This document shows positions 36,701 through 41,230 of a stretch of DNA of 64,000 nucleotides, piece after piece. The position numbers and the translations under genes are program-made. The stretch's first letter is position 1; each line of letters opens with the position of its first letter. The notes beneath the pieces are model-generated. The model was given only the letters and a program-made list of their open reading frames with translations, made no database searches and was not told where the DNA came from. This DNA is from Watersipora subatra (Eukaryota > Bryozoa > Gymnolaemata > Cheilostomatida > Watersiporidae): assembly GCF_963576615.1 (NCBI RefSeq), contig NC_088711.1, positions 38,126,621-38,190,620 on the forward strand, written 5' to 3'.

Positions 36701-36768
36701 GAGAAGACTTGGCAGAACAAGCAAAGAGCAAAATAGAGGCGTTTGATGCCATGACAGCATCGCACTGA
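3721..36768 (+). CDS. UNC13D: Munc13-4/BAIAP3-family protein, C-terminal ~700 residues (MUN + C2B), multi-exon, 5' end outside window
   Basis: Exons read by splice signal and phase: 3721-3845, 11465-11473 (microexon), 13875-14031, 14616-14832, 15987-16110, 17232-17300, 17479-17553, 19441-19542, 22187-22264, 22509-22658, 23540-23608, 25221-25367, 26631-26744, 27331-27414, 27558-27648, 27874-28036, 36138-36340, 36632-36768 (TGA 36766-36768). Exons from 13875 onward join in frame. The link from the first exon to 13875 is unsolved because the GTACGT donor gives the wrong phase. The helical middle matches the MUN domain (for example LCTSLNDLEYIKRILVSMPE). The C2 domain has LDSNGLSDPYI, KKTLNPVYNEKF and GEAYFPLSQVPG, and its tail aligns in length with Munc13-4. 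Family members dock and prime vesicles for SNARE-dependent exocytosis. Loop-3 reads MDYN rather than MDYD, which may weaken calcium binding. UNC13D versus BAIAP3 orthology is not settled; the C2 and tail favour UNC13D. Several mobile elements sit in its introns. Confidence 0.85.
4080..4582. repeat. Minisatellite of ACTAGTACTCAACTC-type units
   Basis: About 500 bp of tandem 15-18 bp units vary around CTACTAGTACTCAACTCA, with CTCAACTCA alternating with CTAAACTCA. Nearly every unit contains the palindrome ACTAGT. It lies in an intron of the UNC13-like gene. Confidence 0.95.
4600..5630. other. Intronic sequence without recognised features
   Basis: I see no convincing exon or repeat here. Short open frames at 4820-5038 and 5320-5571 have no codon structure or flanking splice sites that support them. 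Confidence 0.4.
5640..5715 (-). repeat. tRNA-like SINE head
   Basis: Read on the minus strand, the segment contains a box A-like stretch (TGGTGGAGTGGTTAG) followed about 40 nt later by a box B-like stretch (GGTGTTCAAGACC). The ends do not pair into an acceptor stem, so this is a tRNA-derived repeat and not a functional tRNA gene. Confidence 0.5.
6171..6602. mobile_element. Palindromic MITE, family P, copy 1
   Basis: The two halves are inverted copies. GATGTTTGAGGTGATCTGAC with AAGATTGAAAT and CTAAAACGCTCAGA on the left pair with CTGAGCGTTTTAAC, a TTGTCGATTTT block and a GTCAGATC block on the right. The outer ends share a GATTTTATC motif (about 6180-6188 and its complement GATAAAATC near 6570). 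Two other full copies lie at 19775-20165 and 60615-61000. Confidence 0.7.
8455..8505. repeat. GTGTCTGTC-type simple repeat
   Basis: This is a short run of GTGTCTGT and GTCTGTCC motifs in an intron of the UNC13-like gene. Confidence 0.8.
9200..9983. mobile_element. Foldback DNA element with ~225 bp TIRs and 9 bp target duplication
   Basis: Inverted arms (about 9200-9425 and 9762-9983) begin AGCCTGTCTTGACAAACTG on the left and the near-identical reverse complement on the right. They are flanked by the 9 bp direct repeat AGAGGCTCT (9191-9199 and 9984-9992). Because the arms are mirror copies, similar open frames of about 66 codons occur on both strands, and these are artefacts of the repeat. 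The spacer of about 335 bp has no coding potential. A 9 bp duplication with long TIRs fits the Mutator-like (MULE) group, which is an inference. Confidence 0.75.
10500..10690 (-). repeat. tRNA-derived SINE, family S, copy 1
   Basis: On the minus strand a box A-like TGGTGTAGGTGGTAGCATGC is followed by box B GGGTTCAAATCC. The 3' body includes the complement of TCATCCGTCTGAAG, shared with the copies near 12600 and 56100. Confidence 0.65.
10762..10939. mobile_element. Small inverted-repeat element containing TGTCTGA repeats
   Basis: Arms of about 38 nt share the core TAAGGCTTTTTACACC (left about 10780-10795; reverse complement right about 10906-10921), with matching outer sequence ATTTCATATAT. 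The spacer consists of CTGATACCTGAGTGT-type tandem units that also continue beyond the right arm to about 11090. Confidence 0.6.
10800..11090. repeat. Minisatellite of TGTCTGATACCTGAT-type units
   Basis: About 15 bp units (TGTCTGACACCTGAA or TGTCTGATACCTGAT) recur on both sides of the right arm of the 10762-10939 inverted repeat. Confidence 0.85.
11465..11473 (+). other. Candidate 9-nt microexon of the UNC13-like gene (Gln-Glu-Glu)
   Basis: CAAGAGGAG is bracketed by a strong polypyrimidine tract and acceptor (CTATTCCAG) and a strong donor (GTGAGT). Its length is a multiple of three, so it would add three residues without changing frame. It is the only clean splice-site pair I found in the 10 kb between the first visible exon and the exon at 13875. 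Confidence 0.45.
11765..12130. repeat. Dispersed repeat family R, copy 1
   Basis: It shares ordered blocks with 17590-18015: TTGTGCGCTCATTGAGTTACC (versus TTGTGCCCACATTGAGTTACC), ATTCAATAAAAATATGC (versus ATTCAATAAAAATTTGC) and CTCGCTTGACTTG. No coding potential was seen. Confidence 0.6.
12391..12441. repeat. Perfect 22 bp hairpin, 7 nt loop
   Basis: Arms 12391-12412 and 12420-12441 are exact reverse complements. The left arm starts AGCTACTAATCTCGC and the loop is CTTTTTA. It lies in an intron of the UNC13-like gene. Confidence 0.85.
12560..12765 (-). repeat. tRNA-derived SINE, family S, copy 2
   Basis: The minus strand contains box B GGGTTCGAATCC. The + strand shares CTATAACAAGATCCATGTCC and a TCTGTTCAAAGC block with the copy near 56100. 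Open frames on both strands here are incidental. Confidence 0.6.
15480..15820 (+). repeat. Degenerate dispersed repeat ending in a GC hairpin
   Basis: An AT-rich stretch ends in the small hairpin CCCAGGCAACGCTGGG (15791-15806) followed by CATTCATCTAGTA. Such an end is typical of short nonautonomous repeats. A related CCCGGGCAGC..CTAGT end occurs near 46412-46431. Confidence 0.35.
16560..16900. repeat. Degenerate minisatellite of ATGACACCATATGACA-type units
   Basis: About 340 bp of imperfect units contain CATATGAC, GACATCAGATA and GCATCATAT, with a higher-order period near 70 bp. Confidence 0.8.
17590..18015. repeat. Dispersed repeat family R, copy 2
   Basis: It aligns block by block with 11765-12130. 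In this copy the TTGGAGTTGTGC..GAGTTACC segment has been expanded into three tandem copies. Confidence 0.6.
17615..17725. repeat. Three tandem copies of a 37 bp unit
   Basis: The unit runs from TTGGAGTTGTGC to CCTTGTTATAAG. The copies differ at a single position (CCC, CAC or CTC before ACATTG). Confidence 0.9.
18431..18485. repeat. 11 bp tandem repeat (TACTTACCATG)5
   Basis: Five exact copies of TACTTACCATG lie in an intron of the UNC13-like gene. Confidence 0.95.
19775..20165. mobile_element. Palindromic MITE, family P, copy 2
   Basis: Left block GTTTGAGGTGATCTGACTGC and an AGGATGTTTCAAG block pair with the right blocks CTTGAAACATCCTGACAGTC and AGATTACCTCAAA. The subterminal ATTTGCGATTG pairs with CAATCGCAAAG. 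The centre carries CTCAGATCAAGC opposite TTCTGAGCATTTTAAC. Confidence 0.75.
20240..20790. mobile_element. Inverted-repeat element with internal 42 bp tandem repeats
   Basis: The left arm (about 20248-20325) contains GATGTAAAGATGAACAA and GGCATGCAGCAGCA. The right arm (about 20700-20785) contains TTCGTCTTTACATTG and TGCTGCTGCATGCC in reverse complement. Three copies of a 42 bp unit lie at 20275-20409 next to the left arm. The spacer shows no gene. Confidence 0.55.
20275..20409. repeat. Three tandem copies of a 42 bp unit
   Basis: The unit includes TATATCATGGCATGCAGCAG and GGTGAAGGAACC. The copies are nearly identical. Confidence 0.9.
24700..24965. repeat. Minisatellite of CACTACTAACATGTGATG-type units
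   Basis: About eight imperfect units of roughly 32 bp contain ATCACTACTAACATGTGATG and CATGTCATAT. Each unit is rich in ACATGT palindromes. Confidence 0.9.
25570..26470. other. Intronic AT-rich tract, possible degraded DNA element
   Basis: TTTACATTATAGGGATTTTAC (about 25630-25650) and TTTACATTATGGGAGCATC (about 26460-26478) mark the two ends of the tract in the same orientation. No transposase frame is visible and no clear TIRs were confirmed. Confidence 0.2.
28192..28453 (-). repeat. 3' LTR of the Ty3/gypsy element (element sense)
   Basis: 262 bp, matching 32806-33067 at every position compared by eye. Confidence 0.96.
28454..28463 (-). other. Polypurine tract of the Ty3/gypsy element
   Basis: On the minus strand AGTGAGGAGG directly precedes the 3' LTR, the expected position for priming plus-strand DNA. 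Confidence 0.7.
28467..32672 (-). CDS. Gag-Pol polyprotein of Ty3/gypsy retrotransposon (single frame, 1401 aa)
   Basis: The order is a Gln-rich coiled coil (about residues 8-75), a capsid-like Gag, and two CCHC knuckles (CYRCDQTNHTADDC at 295-308 and CNFCSKQGHIERAC at 315-328). These are followed by an aspartic protease (LDTGA, about 368-372), reverse transcriptase (VYLDD, 664-668), RNase H (first Asp about 813) and integrase. The integrase has a His/Cys zinc motif (about 1041-1077), the catalytic triad D1105, D1159 and E1195 (D,D-35-E), and a GPY/F-like tail (about 1283-1335). No chromodomain and no Gag-Pol frameshift were seen. The two knuckles and the Gln-rich start resemble the Mag/K02A2.6-like group, from memory. 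All catalytic residues are present, so the element may be competent. Confidence 0.95.
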   Translation of the reverse strand: MAEVADLIKLMQKQQEDQRQQQEEKRKQQEEHRQQQHEEFKQQQEEYRRQQDERMEENKKLMELLLQNLQRKQETAATAVPAFPGFDPTAELLTDYIDRFNTFIAANSIHQDKIAGTFLTNQQPTLYKQLSNMAAQLSTPKQINDLDMDEILEFLKDQYDPKRFIVRERYKYWSDMQRKPGETIQELAARIRQDATTCAFIDITDPLDEALRTRFICSVNNEAVLKSLFKVKDNELNFNKAIQVAQETEEAAKVAKETVYGNSSKVNKVAQQKSRYKPIQKNNSTPDKQKEGKLCYRCDQTNHTADDCRFKAATCNFCSKQGHIERACKKKKSSAAEKPVKMIECTSTKMVKLAENIKLEGDNFTLELDTGACDNFICKSIWEKLGKPNLKPTTVNYKSASGHLIETLGRCELTAQLDAQKEVRLPFVISAVQDLNLLGRTAIQQLGISIDDKLQQNLVSTITENQPDGRLQIKCKEMCKEFPEIFKDELGCLKNFELEINFKPSTKPVFCRPRPVPIALTEELNQAYEAGVAKGIWEPTQFNQYGTPVVPVRKSTTGQAAGKIRVCGDYSKTINNQLETHRKPIPLPEDLIRKLGGGYCYTKIDLADAYNQILLAPESQRRLALSTHRGVLLQKRLPFGISSAPGYFQEIMEQLTQDLPGVAVYLDDILVSGANAESHLQNLRRLLQRLEERGLRCRKDKCCFAQPTVEYLGHKLTSKGITKGKKADAVQQMPVPTDLTQLRSFLGATQFYSKFIPNLSQLTGPLHKLRRKGETWKWGTEQEKSFNKLKDMLSTDSVLAHFNPDLDIGISCDASETGLGAVLFHRYPDGSERPIANVSKTLTSTQRKYGQIQKEALSIIFALKKYHQYLYGRRFILVTDHRPLLTLLGPTKGVPALAANRLARWALVLNQYDYTIEYRSTQHHQNADVLSRLPVGPDKEFDAREDEDDVDTVCTIHTIGQQLNSTDYNVLAKETKKDPTLATVMRYTAEGWPGNKEMKETQLSLFHKISDSLSITEGCLLYGNRVVIPVKLQQEVLKILHLGHFGRERMKKLARTAVYWPRIDSDKEETSRQCTACAEHQKLPQKYPIHPWMLPEKPWSRLHLDHAVNFMGSQWLVMIDAYSKYPCIHRTSSTSTRATTDILEEIFAHFGYPHTIVTDNATSFTSGEFQQWCQERSIVHLTGALYHPATNGAAERLVQSFKQAMKKSSLSPKSALQQFLMHYRRTPLPTGYSPSQLLNGRQMRCKIDTLLPSPAHIAQFHQSREVNRSAEKTVSKIHSYNLGAPCYALYHGPRRNRQPRWVPAIVTKIYGTRSLNVKVVPKGPTWRRHVEQLRPRYSTEEDQDPGDKPDITEETKLQLPAPTTVTEQPPSRRRPRNPRLPDGDEYSRDKPRRSKRTRKNL
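32786..32797 (-). other. Putative primer-binding site of the Ty3/gypsy element
   Basis: In element sense TGGCGACAAGGA begins about 8 nt after the 5' LTR. The initial TGG would pair with a tRNA CCA end. The primer tRNA is not identified. Confidence 0.45.
32806..33067 (-). repeat. 5' LTR of the Ty3/gypsy element (element sense)
   Basis: 262 bp, followed by the ATAGA target duplication at 33068-33072. Confidence 0.96.
33453..34678. mobile_element. Nonautonomous hAT-like element with 7-8 bp target duplication
   Basis: The left end CATAGACCTATTAACTATAC and the right end (reverse complement CATATACCTATTAACTATAC) are inverted repeats. The flanks ACGTTAG (33445-33451) and ACGTTAG (34679-34685) form a 7 bp duplication, or 8 bp with one mismatch. 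The interior has only short AT-rich frames (for example 33797-34150) without recognisable domains. The hAT assignment rests on duplication length alone. A 46 bp relative with the same ends lies at 38166-38211. Confidence 0.7.
34794..35601. mobile_element. Nonautonomous pogo/Tigger-like element (TA target)
   Basis: The termini CAGACGGTTCCC..TACGAAC and the matching reverse complement at the right end (GTTCGTAGGTTGGGAACCGTCTG) are flanked by TA at 34792-34793 and 35602-35603. The repeated TTACGAAC motifs near both ends resemble the subterminal repeats of Tigger-type mariner elements. No transposase frame is present. Confidence 0.7.
35708..35748. repeat. Perfect 20 bp palindrome, 1 nt centre
   Basis: Arms 35708-35727 (AGAGAAGGATACAAAGTTAG) and 35729-35748 are exact reverse complements separated by a single A. 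Confidence 0.9.
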
Positions 36769-37030
36769 TCTGAAAACAGTATATTTAATATCTGAAGCTA
36801 CCAGCTGGTACGCCGTGACATGCATAGCAAATTATGTATGACCATTTTGGTAGCTTTTTTTGATTTAGTCTACTTCTTAAAAGTGATGTGATGCAAGTGG
36901 ACAATCCAAACATCCATTAGATTTCTTTACTCATTTTACAACCGTTAAATCTTGTCATGTTACAGCGACTAAAGAGTCCCAGTGTTGTCTATACTTATAA
37001 TTTATCTATTGTTAAATGTGTATTTTTGTG

Positions 37031-37036
37031 AATAAA
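37031..37036 (+). terminator. Probable polyadenylation signal of the UNC13-like gene
   Basis: AATAAA lies about 260 bp after the stop codon at 36766-36768, and it is the first canonical hexamer I see downstream. Confidence 0.4.
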
Positions 37037-37259
37037 TTTCAAGTTCCTATGCACTACGAAAGCTCAATTTGTTCAACAGCGTGTAATTTACTAAATGCAG
37101 TAGATAAATAAATAGAGGTTTAGCGATGACTGTTTATTTGTAGGTCAAAATTATTAAGGGATAGACAACTTCAAGTCAGAGTATTGTACTCCTGGAATAA
37201 CAGGTATTTAATAATTCCATATTTCTATAAGCTAGTCATCACTAGCCAACTATTATCTT

Positions 37260-37500
37260 ATAAATTGTATATTAATAAACTATTAATATACAGTAATAAT
37301 AATAATGAATAATATATAGTAATATATATTATATATAGTAATATCATAATTAATATATATATATATTATTATATATATACTATATATAATATATTAATAT
37401 AATAATATATAGTAATATATATTTTATTAATATATTATATATATACTATATATAATATATTAATATTATAAACTATATATTAATCTTATAAACTCATATA
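37260..37500. repeat. AT-rich (TATA/TAATATA)n tract
   Basis: About 240 bp composed almost only of A and T, with repeated TATATATTA and AATATATAGTA motifs. Confidence 0.9.
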
Positions 37501-38165
37501 CATCTTATAAACTGCTAATGAATCCTACTCTGAGATCTCAAGCTGCCATATTGATAAACTATGCTGGTCCGCTTACAATGCATGTTTACTTGACATTCAT
37601 GTCGGCAGCATAACTTTCTAATCAGCAGTGATGTCATAATAGCTAAGTGACACGAGAAAAGATGCAAATTGCTAGTCCAGATCGAGACAACAATGGCGTA
37701 CCAAACGCATGTAGATTATTCCCAAGCACAAGTGCTACAAACTGTAGGTCTACAGATTATTATACAACAAAACAACCTCGGCAAGCTGTTTCCTGTGAAG
37801 GCAAGGAAAGTATTTTGCTTAAGAACAAATAACTTGCAATACTTTGTTTTTAAGGCTAGTGTAATGTAATATGAAATCACAAATGAGTAAACATAATATT
37901 AGGCATTGGATCTGGTGGAAACACTGTATATATAAGATCACTCTTGTCCGAGGAATGATTGTTGTTTAGAAATATGATCATATTGACAATATCTTCCTCA
38001 ACGTGATTTTGCTTAGAACTAATGTCTTCAGCCTTTCCCTCTTCATGCCATGTCACTGTTTTAAATGACGCTTTCATCCAGTTGAGTTTGATTTAGTGCA
38101 TTTTATCCCAGCTTTACTTTGCGTGCAAGTAGCCTCATAGTTCTTCTATCTTTCACAGTATTTCC

Positions 38166-38211
38166 CATAGACCTATTAACTATACCTATTAGTATAGTTA
38201 ATAGGTCTATG
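38166..38211. mobile_element. 46 bp palindrome with its own target duplication (minimal MITE)
   Basis: Arms of 20 nt (38166-38185 and 38192-38211; CATAGACCTATTAACTATAC and its reverse complement) surround a 6 nt loop. The flanks GTATTTC (38158-38164) and GTATTTC (38212-38218) form a 7 bp direct repeat. The arm matches the left end of the 1.2 kb element at 33453 base for base over 20 nt, so this looks like an end-only derivative of that family. Confidence 0.75.
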
Positions 38212-38219
38212 GTATTTCT

Positions 38220-40195
38220 ACACTTCAGACATTGTTTTGCTCGCAAACACTTAGTAAAGAACTAGAAGTAAACTCGACATAGTTTGTAGATGACCAAAAC
38301 TGGTCTTGAACTGTAGCAAAAAATCAATAATCATGAAATATTGTCTACAAAAGATACGTATCATCTCAAACTATCACTAGCGTCCAACCCATGGGTTCCC
38401 AACCTTTATCATTTAATTCTCACCTTTTGCCTTTTCATAAATTTGATTCCCCTTTTTCCTTTTCATAAATTTGATTCCCCCTTTCAACTCAAATGACTAA
38501 AAACCACCGACACAAATTATAATCCCATTTTATTGTATATATCTAAACATATAACAACATAATATAAATTTTTATACAGCACGCATACAACAAACAACAA
38601 AACATGACCTTCGGCATGCCGGTAATTTGCTTTATGACTAGCTTAACTTTGTTGTATGGAAATACTGCAAAAACAACATACCAATAAGGAATGCGCCAGA
38701 CCACAGGATAAGCATATAATACATACAAGCAGCAAGATACTCAGAGACATCGAAAAATTCAATAATTAGAAAATGCCAAAAGTAAATTAGAAACTTAAAA
38801 ATTGGAGGAATCCATCATAGAAAGTGCGTTCAACACCAGATGGATAACATGTCAAAGGGAAGTCGAAGCAATTAAACCTACCAACCACCATCACCAAGAA
38901 ACCACCAGAGAAACATTAGAGACAAATCAAATGAATCACATACATATCTGCCAATCCTGTCAATCACGGCTTCGATACCAGGTGTAAGTCACGAGCTTCA
39001 CCCTACATGTCAACATCACATGCACCAGCTGAAGACTTACGCAAACAAGATATCTTCATACGCCTGACATGAAGCATTGAACCTTAACACTCAACCTACA
39101 TCCATAGGCTAACAACCATCACACATGTCAGACATCTATAAAAGAAAACAGCTCTAATGACTCAGCATGTCATTCACTATCTATCTCCAGCTCTCTCTTC
39201 CCGAGAACCTCCTTGGACCCTGTCCCCTCTGCCTGCTGAGGAGCCTCTCTCACCCCTACAAGCCTCATTCTTCTTATCAGCTGAGCCTCTTCTACGCCAC
39301 TATCTCAACTGCTGACACTCTCTACCTATGGCCTCTCATGACTCTCGTTTGACTGTCAAAACTCACAGCTGTACAGGACTGATCAACAAGCATGGACAAA
39401 CGTTCGAGTAATAGTATAACTTTCATTAGCTATTCTAATTGTTTGTCATTAATATTATTGTTTTAGAATTTTGTTAGTTGTGTATTTTAATTGGTGAACT
39501 TATAGAATAAAAAATTCACTTTTACTGGTAAATATCAGTATTGTTTACAACAGTTTAACACCTTCACTTGTACCCGAACCAGTAATAATTAAATTAGTTC
39601 CCACAAGCTAAGCAAAAGTGCACAAACGAAACATGGTCAAAACAGAATAATATGACAAGCAAATTCAACACTGATGTTGTGCGTAGATCAGATTAGTTAT
39701 ACATAACATAATTTTTCCACAATCACTCATAACAACTTACTATCCAAACAAAATCTGGATGAATGTGTTCACATATATCTGGGCTCTGACTAGTAGCTCA
39801 TTATTAGCAACTAGTATTAAGATATTGATAAAACCAAAATGTTAAATGATGAAACCCAAACGGCACCAAAGGACATAAATTAAACATTTATCAAACCAGA
39901 CACCTCTCTGTTCCCCACTTGCACGTTAAAAATTCTCCCTAAAGGGGAAATATTCCCTGGTCTCACCTAGGAACCAAACTCATGAAAACAACCCGGAAAA
40001 AGCGCTGAAAAATACGGAGTTGTCTATTCGTGTGAAAAGATAACTACTGTGATGTCTCGAATTATTGTTTACCGCGTAAATCGTGTCTTCACCGAAGCAT
40101 TCTCGAGAGTTCGAAACAAGAGTTGCCTCGGCATTACTACTAATCGGTTAATGCACCTCACCGATCATTTGTATTGTACGTACTAAAACTATTAC
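38220..40195. other. Intergenic DNA with LTR-like promoter and poly(A) motifs
   Basis: TATAAAAG near 39137 and AATAAAAAATTC near 39507 are spaced as in a retroelement LTR. An open frame (38802-38987) ends at the stop near 38985. I could not find paired LTRs or a target duplication, so no element is called. Confidence 0.25.
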
Positions 40196-40204
40196 GAGTA
40201 TCCG

Positions 40205-40332
40205 CATACCTGCCAACTCTCACGCATTGGGTGTGAGAATTTTGCCCCAATTTCATACACACTATCATTGATACGTCAATTGCCCCAAAAACCAAATCTC
40301 ACACATTGCCCCACTCTTGGGTTGGCAGGTCT
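40205..40332. mobile_element. MULE-like MITE alpha, copy 1 (9 bp duplication)
   Basis: It starts CATACCTGCCAACTCTCACG and ends CTTGGGTTGGCAGGTCT, with TIRs around CCTGCCAAC / GTTGGCAGG. The flanks GAGTATCCG (40196-40204 and 40333-40341) are an exact 9 bp duplication. Internal motifs are CACGCATTGGG and repeated TTGCCCCA. It is non-coding. Confidence 0.85.
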
Positions 40333-40667
40333 GAGTATCCGTCACACCTCCCTATGCGCTGACATGAATAGTTAATGCATCTTATAAGAATGATTGAGTT
40401 CAACCATTTTTCCCTTAGAAACGATGTTCTTATTCATCAAACTTATTCCCAAATGTTTGCCTGTGTTAATCACAAATGTGGATTACTACCATGATTGTTA
40501 GGAGACTAGTTACTATCATTGCTACTGTATACGGCTGCTTACAATATTATTGCTTCGCCAAAATATCTGCGGAGATTCAGCTACTAATAAAACTAATTAT
40601 AAGTAAACGAGTAAGATTTACGCGGTCTTTACTATTACAAGCTCTTTTGTATTGTATGTCATCAGCA

Positions 40668-40925
40668 GTCATGTCAACTCTCACGCATTGGGCGTGAGAA
40701 ATATGCGATTGCTCAATGTCCCACGCGTTTCACACAATTGCCCCGTTTACCCTAGCAAATCTGCTTTTTGCCCCAATCTTCATGTTGCTACATGGAGTTG
40801 CGTCATCTGTCGCTGTGTTGTTTTTATACGCTATAAAAATTTACCTCACTTATCAAATCCTCAAGTTTTCATTGCCCCTAAAATAGACTCTCACTCCTTT
40901 CCTCACTCCACGGTTGGCAGGCCTA
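40668..40925. mobile_element. MULE-like MITE beta, copy 1 (10 bp duplication)
   Basis: The left end GTCAACTCTCACGCATTGGG and the right end CACGGTTGGCAGG are flanked by an exact 10 bp repeat GTCATCAGCA (40658-40667 and 40926-40935). The interior is homologous to the reverse complement of the element at 44877-45443. Confidence 0.8.
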
Positions 40926-41230
40926 GTCATCAGCAAGTGAACCCTCGAAAGCATGAGGTTTACAATAAACTTGTTCAGTTTTTTCCAACAACTTTCAACA
41001 AACTAATTATGTGCCTGAACTGGTGCTGTATTTAGCTGTATTATAGTGTATTTAACCAATGAAAAGTAAAGCACTAACAAGTACATATACATATACACTT
41101 TTAAATTGTATGTACAGAGCGATTATCCATCAAGTTTAAGAGAAAAGAGATGCAGCGCCTGAGTAGAGAAGGCAACGGAAGGTTCACTTTTAAATCTTTG
41201 TCATCAGTGGAGAAATCTTGGACTATATAC

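Larger units (their letters stand above)
36769..38157. other. 3' region of the UNC13-like gene and intergenic DNA
   Basis: It includes the 3' UTR with AATAAA at 37031 and a long AT-only stretch at 37260-37500 (TATATA and TAATATA runs). No gene is seen. Confidence 0.5.
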
